Translations under genes and position numbers: made by a program
From: JAKQDP01 sp964536975
Lineage (GTDB): Bacteria; Patescibacteriota; Patescibacteriia; 2-01-FULL-39-33
Direction of reading: 5' to 3'
DNA: 41,176 bases
Assembly (NCBI GenBank): GCA_964536975.1
Contig: CAZHYS010000006.1
Location: 1 to 41,176 of the forward strand
Notes under the pieces: model-generated
What the model was told of the DNA's origin: nothing
Databases searched by the model: none
The model's input: only the letters and a program-made list of their open reading frames with translations
Part shown: piece after piece, positions 30,461-38,669 of the stretch
Layout: the number at the start of each line of letters is the position of its first letter
Position numbering within the stretch: the first letter of the stretch is position 1

Positions 30461-32671
30461 TTAGAAATCCATATTTATTCGGTAGATCTTGCTGCCGCAG
30501 AGGAGGTAAATTTTTTTGTCAGCTTCATCAACAGCCATTGCTTTGGTATCAGAAAATTCCTTGGATGTATATTGGATTTTGAGCTTGCCGTTTTTCTCTA
30601 TTACGACGATTTTATTTCCGGCTTTGTCCAAAAGGTAAAGATAATTTGATTCCGCCGAAGTGGTGATTTGGTCGGGAATAAAGGCTGGTTTTATCTCTGG
30701 CGTGAATGAGTTAGCGGCGCGGCCATTTTCAAAATAAGTGATAGAGTTATCATTTTTGGCGGTGAATATTCCGCCGTCAATAGCCAGTGTCATGGCAGAT
30801 GACAGGTCGCTGCCGTCTTTTATCCAATTGCTGCCGGAATTGAATCCGCTTCCGACCGGCAAATGTTTTAGAATTTGTCCGTTTTTTAGGCTGTAGATTT
30901 TTCCGCCATAAGCATCAAAGTCGCGGATTGACGCGTCAGACAAGATTTTGTCAGTAGTGCTGCCACTGGCGGCATATTTGTAGAAATCGCCGGCGTCATT
31001 TAACAAAATCACTTCTTTATCGCTAAGTGAGCGGATTTTTTTTATCGCTCCAAGATCAAAATTGGCTGCCGCGACTTGCTGATTGGCCAAGTCTATGCGG
31101 TAGATATTTTTGTTTTGATTGTCAAAGGCAAAGAGAGACGCGCCGGCTTTGGCGAGGCCGCCGATATTGGCGTCGGAATTCTGGTTGGCAAGATTAGCCA
31201 CGGTTTTCGGGTTTTCCAGATAAACAAGCTTTTGGAGTTTTTGTCGCAGGGTTTCTATTTTTTTACTAAGCTGGCCTCTTTCTTCTTCGTATTTCTTTTT
31301 GTCGGGAATTTGGGCGAGCAGTTCATCGGCCTGATCCAGATATGCTTTGGCGCCTTCTTCATCATTGAAGATATTGAGCGCTTCGGCTCGGTTTATTTTT
31401 TCCTCGGTTTGTTTGACGAGGTCGGCGACATTGCCGCTGCCGTTTATGGAGTCGCTCGCTTGGCCTTGCCAGACAACACTTTGGCTAAAGAGGAAAATCA
31501 GAACAAAAGCGGCGATCAGTAGAACCTGTTGAAATTTTTTAAGACGGACAAATTTGGCCATTTGTCGGTTGATAAAATTGCTCAATCGTCGGCCGAGGGA
31601 ATCGCTCGGATGACTGCCAAATTCTGTTGTTCGGTCGGGATGACGTGATTCAGGCAATCGGCAGTCAAAGTCTCCTCGAGCTTTGTTTTTGTTGAATAAT
31701 TTTGTCAGTAACCCGATTAGTCCGCCGATGACAGCCTTAATTCCCAGATATAAGTATTTGAAGAAAATGGTAGCGCCTTTTTTGATGTTTTGCCAGATAA
31801 AGATCAAGATTTTTTTCCAGTTTGGCATGGATGATGGGTTGAGGTATTGCGCGGTTGACGCCTGAGTACTCATTAATTGGCGGAGGGATTTGTCCGGAGC
31901 ATGACGATCGGCGCCAGTCGCGGCATTCATCCTTCGCTGGGGTAGGGGGGTGGCAATATTGTTTAGTTCCGCTTCGCGGTCTGCCTGGAAAATCAGGGAA
32001 TAAAAATTATCATTCGTCCCTTGGTCTTCCAGGATCTGTTTGATTTGTTGAGCGGGGATCGGCGATGTGTTTTCACCGATTATTTCCATCAGCTCGTTTT
32101 GTGACAGATGTTCAAAAATAGCATCATTGGAAAAGAACAGGTCGTCTTTTTTGGTGATGGCGCCGCTGATGATGTTGGAGAACAGCTTTTCCGGATTAAT
32201 TTTGGTTTTCTTTTCATCGGCTTGGTCCAGGATATCAATAATTAAGCTCTCATGTTTTTGTTTGCGGTGGAAGAGAAAGGCGTTGATTCGTCCGGTTTGA
32301 CTCAAATAAATACGATCTTTGACGACTAAACCCACAACCGCGTTGATATTTTCCAAGTTAATTTCAAAATTTGTCTCTTGAAACGCCTTGCTGATCCGGC
32401 GATTGGCTCGTTGCAGACACTCCTCAAATCTTTTTTCCAAGCCATATTCGTTTTCCAGCGGGGGAAGATAGTATTCGGTTTCTAAATCATTGATGATGGC
32501 AAAAAATTTGTCGCTGAATTCTGGCGGCAATTCAAATATCTCCGCCAGTCCGAAAACAGTCCCCAGTCGGCTTTTTAAGTCCTTTCTGGCTTCGGAAACA
32601 AAAACTCCGCCGGCGACTTCGCTATTGCCTTCAATGATTAATTTGCTTATTTTTATTGATAATTCTTCCAT
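30461..32671 (-). CDS. Degenerate PP2C-like membrane protein with beta-propeller
   Basis: 736 residues. N-terminal domain (1-200) resembles PP2C phosphatases (NAVVGLVVKDRIYLSQTGRINAF aligns with the GDSRAYL region; KDDLFFSNDAIFEHLS with the SDG region), but GDSR has become GRIN (127-130) and SDG has become NDA, so metal binding is probably lost. Amphipathic segment (about 288-325), one membrane span (about 382-402), a coiled coil (about 412-480), then NHL/YVTN-like propeller repeats (about 500-736) outside. Probably a signalling or scaffold protein across the membrane. The region about 326-360 (CRLPESRHPDRTTEF) comes from repeat-like DNA. No SD. Confidence 0.75.
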   Translation of the reverse strand: MEELSIKISKLIIEGNSEVAGGVFVSEARKDLKSRLGTVFGLAEIFELPPEFSDKFFAIINDLETEYYLPPLENEYGLEKRFEECLQRANRRISKAFQETNFEINLENINAVVGLVVKDRIYLSQTGRINAFLFHRKQKHESLIIDILDQADEKKTKINPEKLFSNIISGAITKKDDLFFSNDAIFEHLSQNELMEIIGENTSPIPAQQIKQILEDQGTNDNFYSLIFQADREAELNNIATPLPQRRMNAATGADRHAPDKSLRQLMSTQASTAQYLNPSSMPNWKKILIFIWQNIKKGATIFFKYLYLGIKAVIGGLIGLLTKLFNKNKARGDFDCRLPESRHPDRTTEFGSHPSDSLGRRLSNFINRQMAKFVRLKKFQQVLLIAAFVLIFLFSQSVVWQGQASDSINGSGNVADLVKQTEEKINRAEALNIFNDEEGAKAYLDQADELLAQIPDKKKYEEERGQLSKKIETLRQKLQKLVYLENPKTVANLANQNSDANIGGLAKAGASLFAFDNQNKNIYRIDLANQQVAAANFDLGAIKKIRSLSDKEVILLNDAGDFYKYAASGSTTDKILSDASIRDFDAYGGKIYSLKNGQILKHLPVGSGFNSGSNWIKDGSDLSSAMTLAIDGGIFTAKNDNSITYFENGRAANSFTPEIKPAFIPDQITTSAESNYLYLLDKAGNKIVVIEKNGKLKIQYTSKEFSDTKAMAVDEADKKIYLLCGSKIYRINMDF
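31620..31680. repeat. Palindromic-repeat remnant inside the PP2C-like gene
   Basis: TCGGTCGGGATGAC (31631-31644) is the exact reverse complement of 12338-12351 in the intergenic repeat. It encodes SRHPDR in an otherwise odd low-similarity linker. Confidence 0.5.
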
Positions 32672-32715
32672 AATTTAGAAATGACAATAAAAGCAGTTTA
32701 CAGTTTGCTTCTGAT

Positions 32716-32744
32716 ATTATACAATATTTATTAGTAATCAGTAA
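32716..32744 (-). promoter_or_regulatory. Promoter of the PP2C-like gene, -35 in a heptamer repeat
   Basis: Minus strand: TTACTG (32744-32739), 17 nt, TATAAT (32721-32716) preceded by TG. The -35 is supplied by the units ttagtaa and tcagtaa (32731-32744). Confidence 0.55.
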
Positions 32745-32766
32745 ATACTCATATTAAGACAGGTCA

Positions 32767-33369
32767 ATGCTGGAACATCTTTTTGGCTCAAAAACCAGAG
32801 TGCTACTGTTAAGATTGTTTTTGAACAATCCGGACGATTATTTTTTTATCCGTGAATTGTCCCGTCGACTGGGCGCTCATCTGAACTCGGTCCGCCGGGA
32901 ATTAGACAATCTGGAAAAGATCGGCATCATCACTTCTCATACCAAGCAGGACTTGGAGCGGGAAGTAGAGAAAAAGCTCAAGGATAAGAAAAAATATTAT
33001 AAGTTGAACACAAATTTTGTTTTTGTGGAAGAGTTGAGAGCTCTACTTATCAAGGCCCAGCTGATTTTGGAACAGTCACTGGTGAAAAAAGTGGAGAAAC
33101 TAGGCAGTATCAGTTTTTTCCTGCTCTCCGGAATTTTTGTCGGCCGGCCGGAGGCGGCGGCCGATCTTTTGATTGTCGGCCGGGTCAATCGGCGCCGGCT
33201 TACCAATCTGATCAAATCTTTTGAACGGGAATTGGGACAAGAAATCAGATACTCGGTTTTATCGGTCAAGGATTTTCAATATCGTCGCGACGTCACTGAC
33301 AAATTTTTGTACGACTTGTTGGAAGGAAAAAATTTAATCATTATTGATTATTTGACTCATAACATATAA
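32767..33369 (+). CDS. Winged-helix protein with nucleotidyltransferase-like domain
   Basis: 200 residues. Residues 1-85 form an ArsR-like winged helix (IRELSRRLGAHLNSVRRELDNLEKIGII). Residues about 105-200 resemble the minimal nucleotidyltransferase fold (ADLLIVGRVNRRRLTNLIKSFERELGQEIRYSVLS), without the usual catalytic GS...D..DxD motif clearly intact. Probably a DNA-binding regulator. It is directly followed by tsaB (2 nt). No target can be named. Confidence 0.75.
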   Translation: MLEHLFGSKTRVLLLRLFLNNPDDYFFIRELSRRLGAHLNSVRRELDNLEKIGIITSHTKQDLEREVEKKLKDKKKYYKLNTNFVFVEELRALLIKAQLILEQSLVKKVEKLGSISFFLLSGIFVGRPEAAADLLIVGRVNRRRLTNLIKSFERELGQEIRYSVLSVKDFQYRRDVTDKFLYDLLEGKNLIIIDYLTHNI

Positions 33370-33371
33370 AG

Positions 33372-33776
33372 ATGTTTTTGATAGTTGACAGTACGGGCGA
33401 GAGGATGAAGCTGATTCTGGCTAAGAACCGGGATCATTTTTTTGTTAAAGAAATTTCTCTGGCTGGCAGAAAGACTGACTGTTTGCTCTTGGAGATGGAT
33501 AAATTTTTGAAAAATAAGAAGGCGAATCCCAAGTCACTGTCGGGCTTGGCGGCAATAACTGGTCCGGGCGGATTCACTAATCTGCGCATTGCCATTGCCG
33601 CGATTAATGGTTTTGGGTACGCGCTTAACTTGCCGACGGTCGGATTATCAAAAGCAGAATTTACGGACACAGAAGATTTGATAGAGAAGATAGAGCGGCT
33701 ACTAAAGAGGAGCAAAAATTTTCAGTTGATTGTTCCTGATTACGGAAGGGAGCCAAATATTGGCGGTAGTGGATAA
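33372..33776 (+). CDS. tsaB: Short TsaB, tRNA t6A synthesis partner
   Basis: 134 residues against about 220 in the family. TsaB is the ASKHA-fold partner of TsaD in making N6-threonylcarbamoyl-adenosine on tRNA. The key GPGGFTNLRIAIAAINGFGYAL helix is kept, as is the C-terminal IVPDYGREPNI. The second ASKHA lobe is nearly absent, so this is a reduced form or a natural short version; the frame is otherwise intact. Co-transcribed with the HTH gene. Confidence 0.8.
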   Translation: MFLIVDSTGERMKLILAKNRDHFFVKEISLAGRKTDCLLLEMDKFLKNKKANPKSLSGLAAITGPGGFTNLRIAIAAINGFGYALNLPTVGLSKAEFTDTEDLIEKIERLLKRSKNFQLIVPDYGREPNIGGSG

Positions 33777-33799
33777 CTATCGGTGTTGAAGTAAAAATG

Positions 33800-33808
33800 T
33801 GTTATAAT
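33800..33808 (+). promoter_or_regulatory. Extended -10 for the dockerin-like membrane protein
   Basis: TGTTATAAT: TG-extended perfect TATAAT (33803-33808). No good -35. Confidence 0.55.
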
Positions 33809-33837
33809 ATATACATAAAAAAATAACTTTAAAACTT

Positions 33838-34467
33838 ATGGCCAGGAAGGTGACAAAATCCAAGGCAAAAGTTTCTATTTCCGCTTATCCGGGAATACTA
33901 ATGGCAGTCGCCGTTTTTTGCGGCATTGCCTTGATGGGTAGTTTTTGGTTGATGATGGCGGTCGGCATCATCGGTCTTAATTCGGCGGGGACAGTTAAAT
34001 GCGTTGATAATGATGGCTTGGACTACAATACTCCGAGCTATACACAAGTGCAATATTTAAATAGAGCCGGAAAGGTGCTTGCGAAATATAATTATTATGA
34101 CGCCAAAATCGGCAACTCACTTCGGGAGATGACTTGCAACGGATATAAAGTTGGAAATAAAACAGTTAATTGCGCCGGCGGGTTTACCAGTCAGAAGGTA
34201 AATGGCAAAACGGCCTGGGCTTGTGTCGGATCTGGCAGTACCGTCGGTTCGGCTTGTTCCAAAGAAGATATTGACAAAAACGGGCAAGTTGACGCGATAG
34301 ACGTTCAGCTGACAATAAATGCTTCGCTTGGCATTTTACCCAAAGATGAAAAACAGTTAGTCGGACTAAAGGAGCTAGATGCCGCTTATGGCACCGACAA
34401 TGCCACTGATGGGGTTTTGGGCGCGGTGGAATGGCAAAAGGTAATGAATTGCAGTCTGGGGCTTTAG
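33838..34467 (+). CDS. Membrane-anchored dockerin-like protein
   Basis: 209 residues. One membrane span (about 17-45), then an extracellular part with five or six Cys (SREMTCNGYK, NCAGGF, WACVGS, GSACSKED) and a dockerin-type calcium loop DIDKNGQVDAIDVQLTINAS (about 145-165), then DAAYGTDNATDGVLGAVEW, perhaps the second half. The loop closely resembles that of the secreted protein at 27531. No SD; it has a promoter and its own terminator. Probable surface protein; partner unknown. Confidence 0.75.
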   Translation: MARKVTKSKAKVSISAYPGILMAVAVFCGIALMGSFWLMMAVGIIGLNSAGTVKCVDNDGLDYNTPSYTQVQYLNRAGKVLAKYNYYDAKIGNSLREMTCNGYKVGNKTVNCAGGFTSQKVNGKTAWACVGSGSTVGSACSKEDIDKNGQVDAIDVQLTINASLGILPKDEKQLVGLKELDAAYGTDNATDGVLGAVEWQKVMNCSLGL

Positions 34468-34521
34468 AGAGGATTGGGTATTCAACTTATCCACTGTTAT
34501 AAAATTTAGCAACAAAGAAGT

Positions 34522-34551
34522 CTTGTCCGCCGCGGTGGACAGGATTTTTTT
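34522..34551 (+). terminator. Terminator before mraZ
   Basis: TTGTCC/GGACAG with CC/GG (34522-34543), followed by ATTTTTTT. The gap 34468-34814 contains this, the dcw promoter, MraZ boxes and a leader hairpin; no gene. Confidence 0.75.
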
Positions 34552-34576
34552 GTTGTTGATAAAAAGTTATCCAGTG

Positions 34577-34605
34577 TTGACTTAGGTATTAAAGTGGATT
34601 ATAAT
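34577..34605 (+). promoter_or_regulatory. dcw promoter upstream of mraZ
   Basis: TTGACT (34577-34582), 17 nt, TATAAT (34600-34605). The spacer ends with AAAGTGGAT (34591-34599), a MraZ-box-like word. Confidence 0.8.
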
Positions 34606-34621
34606 TAACTATATAAGGTGA

Positions 34622-34660
34622 AAAGTGGGGAGAAGTGGGGATAACCTGTTCTTAAAGTGG
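34622..34660 (+). promoter_or_regulatory. MraZ operator repeats
   Basis: TGGGG (34626-34630), 5 nt, TGGGG (34636-34640), matching the known TGGGN-N5-TGGGN operator, with AAAGTGG at 34654-34660 as a possible further half site. They lie just beyond the transcription start, where MraZ represses its own operon (family knowledge). Confidence 0.75.
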
Positions 34661-34753
34661 AAGAAGTTGATTGAAAATTAGCGATTTTGCCAAATTTACC
34701 ATGCTTGTCGGCCTTTTCTCTAAATCTGCCGGAAACGGCCGAAAAAAATAAAG

Positions 34754-34789
34754 CCGCCGAGCGCGGAATATAAGATTCCGCCTCGGCGG
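34754..34789. promoter_or_regulatory. Leader hairpin just before mraZ
   Basis: CCGCCGAG, 1-nt bulge, GCGGAAT, 5-nt loop, ATTCCGC, CTCGGCGG. It ends 25 nt before the ATG. There is no T tract in the mRNA sense; on the other strand TTTATTTTTTT follows, so it could stop antisense transcription. Confidence 0.6.
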
Positions 34790-34814
34790 TAAAATCAGCC
34801 AAATTTCAATTAAA

Positions 34815-35243
34815 ATGTTTGTCGGCCAATATTCTCACAATTTGGATGCGAAAGGGCGCTTGGCCATACCAGCCAAGTTTCGCAGTGAACTCAAAAAAGC
34901 GGTTGTCACTAAGGGTTTGGACAATTGTCTTTTTTTGTATCCTAAAAAAGAATTTGAAAAATTGGCGGAGAAGGTTTCCACGCTCGGATTTAGTCGAGCA
35001 AATACTCGCGCCTTCAACCGCAATTTGCTTGCCGGCGCGATGGATGTGGAGGTTGATAAGCAGGGCAGAATTATTGTGCCGGAATATCTGAGAAATTTTG
35101 CCGGTCTAAGTAAGGATGTTATTATCACAGGTTTATATAATCGGCTGGAAATTTGGGATGCCGAAAAGTGGAATCAATATAATACTGAAACCGAGAAGAA
35201 TTCCAATGAGATAGCGGAAGCACTTGGTGAGTTGGGGATGTAG
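34815..35243 (+). CDS. mraZ: MraZ, regulator of the dcw cluster
   Basis: 142 residues. Two SpoVT/AbrB-type swapped-hairpin domains: MFVGQYSHNLDAKGRLAIPAKFR and the second, MDVEVDKQGRIIVPEYLRNFAGL. Forms DNA-binding rings on TGGGN repeats, present here upstream. No SD. It heads mraZ-rsmH-ftsL-ftsI-murF. Confidence 0.96.
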   Translation: MFVGQYSHNLDAKGRLAIPAKFRSELKKAVVTKGLDNCLFLYPKKEFEKLAEKVSTLGFSRANTRAFNRNLLAGAMDVEVDKQGRIIVPEYLRNFAGLSKDVIITGLYNRLEIWDAEKWNQYNTETEKNSNEIAEALGELGM

Positions 35244-35253
35244 ATGGCGCACC

Positions 35254-35281
35254 GCATATAGCATATAGCTTATAGCGAAGA
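35254..35281. repeat. Heptamer-register array (GCnTATA type)
   Basis: Units gcatata (twice), gcttata, gcgaaga, directly after mraZ. Confidence 0.6.
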
Positions 35282-35360
35282 GTAGCTGGTGAGTGATATT
35301 ATTGCCGCGCTTGGGCATTAAACAGGGAAGTCCACGGGATTTATTTGTCGGTTTTCTATG

Positions 35361-35395
35361 GCCATGAGCCATACGCCATAAGCCATAAGCAATTT
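35361..35395. repeat. Heptamer-register array (GCCATnn type) before rsmH
   Basis: Units gccatga, gccatac, gccataa, gccataa, gcaattt, ending 3 nt before the rsmH ATG. Confidence 0.7.
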
Positions 35396-35397
35396 CC

Positions 35398-36285
35398 ATG
35401 TCCAGCATTCATGAGCCGGTTTTATTGAGAGAGGTTTTATCTTATTTGAATCCGCGGCCGAACCAAGCTTTTGTGGACGGCACTTTTGGTGGCGGTGGAC
35501 ACGGCTTGGCGATCTTAGAAAAAGTAAGGCCGAATGGCAAAGTAATTGGTATTGACTGGGATCCGGCAGTCATCCAAGACAGCAGTAATGATAATTTGAT
35601 TCTGGTCAATGATAATTATAAAAATCTAAGAAAAATAATCAATGGCGCAGGAATTGATAAAGTTGACGGTATTTTACTTGACCTTGGGTTATCATCAGAT
35701 CAGCTCAATAGAGACAGTCGGGGATTTAGCTTCAAGGATCAAGGATATCTTGATTTGAGATTCAATCCCGATACTGGTCAATTGACGGCAGCCAACATAT
35801 TAGATCGGGCTAGCGAGGAAGAACTTTTCAAAATTTTCAAAGATTATGGTGAAGAAAAATTGGCGCGACCAATCGCCAAAGAAATAATCAAGCGGCGAGA
35901 GCGGGGTGATAAGTTGGAGACGGTTGAGGCGCTAGTTGATTTGGTTTCGGATATTTATCGGAGATATTTTCGGTCAAAGTCTTTCCGTCACCCGGCGACC
36001 AAGGTATTCCAGGCCTTAAGAATCGCTATCAATGATGAGTTTGGCAACATTGAAGCGGCATTGCCGGAAGCGGTTGACTGCCTAAAACCCGGCGGCCGTT
36101 TGGCAGTGATTTCATTTCATTCCGGTGAGGATAGAATAGTCAAACATTTTTTCAAAAAAATGGAAAGTCTAACTGTCACGCCGATCAGGATTATTACCAA
36201 AAAACCGGTCATGGCGAGCGTGGCGGAAGTTTCCATCAATCCCCGCAGCCGCAGCGCCAAATTAAGAGTAATAGAAAAAATATAA
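35398..36285 (+). CDS. rsmH: 16S rRNA m4C1402 methyltransferase
   Basis: 295 residues. N4-methylates C1402 of 16S rRNA with SAM. Motifs: HEPVLLREVL, SAM loop DGTFGGGGHG (about 27-36), LLDLGLSSDQL, RGFSFKDQGYLDLRF, KVFQALRIAINDE, PGGRLAVISFHSGEDRIVK. No SD, start set by ATG after the repeat array. ftsL follows after 13 nt. Confidence 0.96.
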   Translation: MSSIHEPVLLREVLSYLNPRPNQAFVDGTFGGGGHGLAILEKVRPNGKVIGIDWDPAVIQDSSNDNLILVNDNYKNLRKIINGAGIDKVDGILLDLGLSSDQLNRDSRGFSFKDQGYLDLRFNPDTGQLTAANILDRASEEELFKIFKDYGEEKLARPIAKEIIKRRERGDKLETVEALVDLVSDIYRRYFRSKSFRHPATKVFQALRIAINDEFGNIEAALPEAVDCLKPGGRLAVISFHSGEDRIVKHFFKKMESLTVTPIRIITKKPVMASVAEVSINPRSRSAKLRVIEKI

Positions 36286-36298
36286 TCATTGAGTCATT

Positions 36299-36670
36299 AT
36301 GTGTAATTCTTGGAAAAGAGAAAAATGCAATCATCACTTTCCTGAATTAAATGGCAAGAGAAAGCTGCTTTGTTTTGTCGCAATAATTTTCAACCTTCGG
36401 ACGATCATGGTCGGATTGTTTGTTTTCGCGGTTACTGGCGGGTTGTTTTATCTGACCCAGACCAACATCTCCGCCACCAGGGGGTATGAAATGGAGGCAT
36501 TAGACGAAAAGATGGAGGCATTAAAAGAAGAAAATAAGAAGTTGAATTTGCAATATATAGAGCTACAATCAATGGCTAATATCGTGGAGCAGGTGAAAGA
36601 TATGAATTTGGTCGCTACTGCCGAGGTAGACACGATCTCTTCTCTTGGTTCGGCTGTTGCTTTGAGATAG
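36299..36670 (+). CDS. ftsL: FtsL-like cell division protein
   Basis: 123 residues: cytoplasmic basic N terminus with two Cys, one membrane span (about 35-54), then a coiled coil (about 66-100; EALDEKMEALKEENKKLN). Identification rests on size, topology and position between rsmH and ftsI, since FtsL is poorly conserved. It links FtsI/FtsW with the divisome. An ATG at 36407 would give a shorter form. Confidence 0.75.
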   Translation: MCNSWKREKCNHHFPELNGKRKLLCFVAIIFNLRTIMVGLFVFAVTGGLFYLTQTNISATRGYEMEALDEKMEALKEENKKLNLQYIELQSMANIVEQVKDMNLVATAEVDTISSLGSAVALR

Positions 36671-36708
36671 TTTTCAGTTTTTGGGCTGTAATTTTAACAT
36701 TGATCAAA

Positions 36709-38598
36709 ATGCGTTGGCGCAAATCTTTTTCTCATCGGCAGAATTTGGAGAATTCAACCGGACAGGGTAGAATCAAACTTCTATCCGTTTTTTTTATGAT
36801 TTTCGCTATGATATTGGCCGTTCAGCTTTTCCATTTGCAAATCATAAAAGGCGGGGTGTATTCGGCCTTAGCGCTCGGTCAGCACGAATTATACCAAAAA
36901 TTGTTTCCGGAGCGGGGGTCAATTTATGTTTCAGAGATCGTCGGCGGCAAAGAGACGTTGTTTCCTCTGGTGACAAATCAGGATTTATACATGCTTTACG
37001 CCGTTCCTCGCAACATTACTGATCCGGAATTGGCAGCGCAAAAAATATTTGAGATGTTCGGTTTGCCGGAAGACATTGATATGGAAAAGGCAAAAAAGCA
37101 ATTATTTGTCGACATTTCTCCTGATCTTGATCCAGTGATGGCGCAGGAAATAAAAGCCAGCCGTTGGGAAAAGTGGCTGGAAGAGCAGAAGAATCTGGAA
37201 ATAAATAAATGGAAGGAAACTTTTTCCAAAAAGGATGACCCTTATGAACCAATCCGCCATCGGATCACCGACGAGCAAAAAACGCAGATAGAATCATGGG
37301 ATATCGCCGGCTTTGAATTCAAGAAAGAAACCTGGCGTTTTTATCCGGAGCGGGGGATGGGCGGCCATATTTTCGGATTCTGGGGTTTTAATGGTGACGA
37401 TCGGCAAGGCAGTTATGGACTGGAAGGTTATTTTGACAAAATTTTGGCCGGCCAAGCCGGAGAGATTTATTCTGAGCAAGATGCTTTCGGCAATATCATT
37501 GCCATTGGCAGCAGTTCACTCAAAGAAAAGGTGGATGGCTCGGATTTGATTTTGACAATTGATAGAGCCATTCAATACAAAACTTGCCAAGCGATTTATC
37601 AGGCGGTTGACTATTTTAAGGCGGAAAGCGGGTCAGTCATTGTTTTGGAGCCGAAGACGGGAGCAATTTTGGCAATGTGCGGCGCACCGGATTTCAACCC
37701 GAATGAATACAATAAAGTGGAAGATATTAATGTCTATAATAACCCGGCGATTTTTCGGGCTTACGAACCAGGATCGATTTTTAAAATCATTACCATGGCA
37801 GCCGCTTTGGACAGTGGCAGTGTCACGCCCAACACGGTGTTTAATGATACTGGAAGCGTCACAATTAACGGCGAAACGATTAGAAATTTTAATGATAAGA
37901 TTTATGGCAGTCAGACGATGACGCAGGCTTTGGAAAAATCAATTAACACCGGTTTAGTTTTTGCGATGGAAAAAACCACGCCCAAGATGTTTAAAAAATA
38001 CGTGGAAGATTTTGATTTTGGAAAATTAGCCGGTGTTACTCTGGATAGTGAAGTGGCGGGAAATATTTCTAATCTTGATGAGAAAGGAGAAATTTATTTT
38101 GCGACCGCTTCTTTTGGACAGGGTATCACAGTGACGCCTTTACAAATGGTCAAGGCGGTGGCGGCTATCGCTAATGGCGGTAAGATGATGGAGCCGCGTA
38201 TCATTGGCAAGATTGCCGATGATAAGGGAAATGTGGAATTTATGGAGCCGGTGGCGATTCGTCAGGTAATATCATCAAAAACAGCGGCAACTTTAGGCGC
38301 GATGATGGTCAGTGTCGTGGAGAATGGCCATGGCCAGGCGGCGAAGGTGGACGGTTATCGATTAGCCGGTAAGACCGGCACTGCTCAGGCGCCAAAGGAA
38401 AACGGCCGGGGATATTCGGAGGATGTTTATACTTCTTTTGTCGGCTTTGCGCCGTTTGATAATCCGCGGTTTGCCATGATTGTCAACATTAATAAGCCCC
38501 AATGGGGGAAAGAGGCGGTCGTGACCGCCGCGCCGGTATTCAAAGATATTGCCAAATTTATTTTGCAGTATTATAATGTGCCGTATGATGGGAGATAA
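36709..38598 (+). CDS. ftsI: Septal transpeptidase FtsI (class B PBP)
   Basis: 629 residues from the ATG at 36709 (a TTG at 36700 would add three). N-terminal membrane span (about 23-45), pedestal, transpeptidase domain. Active-site motifs are all present: Ser356 in GSIFK, SIN at 411-413, KTGTA at 555. Cross-links septal peptidoglycan. The pedestal contains an acidic/Lys-rich stretch (about 115-180) longer than usual. No SD. Confidence 0.94.
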   Translation: MRWRKSFSHRQNLENSTGQGRIKLLSVFFMIFAMILAVQLFHLQIIKGGVYSALALGQHELYQKLFPERGSIYVSEIVGGKETLFPLVTNQDLYMLYAVPRNITDPELAAQKIFEMFGLPEDIDMEKAKKQLFVDISPDLDPVMAQEIKASRWEKWLEEQKNLEINKWKETFSKKDDPYEPIRHRITDEQKTQIESWDIAGFEFKKETWRFYPERGMGGHIFGFWGFNGDDRQGSYGLEGYFDKILAGQAGEIYSEQDAFGNIIAIGSSSLKEKVDGSDLILTIDRAIQYKTCQAIYQAVDYFKAESGSVIVLEPKTGAILAMCGAPDFNPNEYNKVEDINVYNNPAIFRAYEPGSIFKIITMAAALDSGSVTPNTVFNDTGSVTINGETIRNFNDKIYGSQTMTQALEKSINTGLVFAMEKTTPKMFKKYVEDFDFGKLAGVTLDSEVAGNISNLDEKGEIYFATASFGQGITVTPLQMVKAVAAIANGGKMMEPRIIGKIADDKGNVEFMEPVAIRQVISSKTAATLGAMMVSVVENGHGQAAKVDGYRLAGKTGTAQAPKENGRGYSEDVYTSFVGFAPFDNPRFAMIVNINKPQWGKEAVVTAAPVFKDIAKFILQYYNVPYDGR

Positions 38599-38640
38599 TT
38601 AGGGATCAGGAAAAAGGAATTAGGGATTAGCAAATAAGCG
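38599..38640. repeat. Heptamer-register array between ftsI and murF
   Basis: Units ttaggga, tcaggaa, aaaggaa, ttaggga, ttagcaa, ataagcg, starting just past the ftsI stop. Confidence 0.7.
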
Positions 38641-38669
38641 CATTATGATAATATCTATCCAAAATTCAA

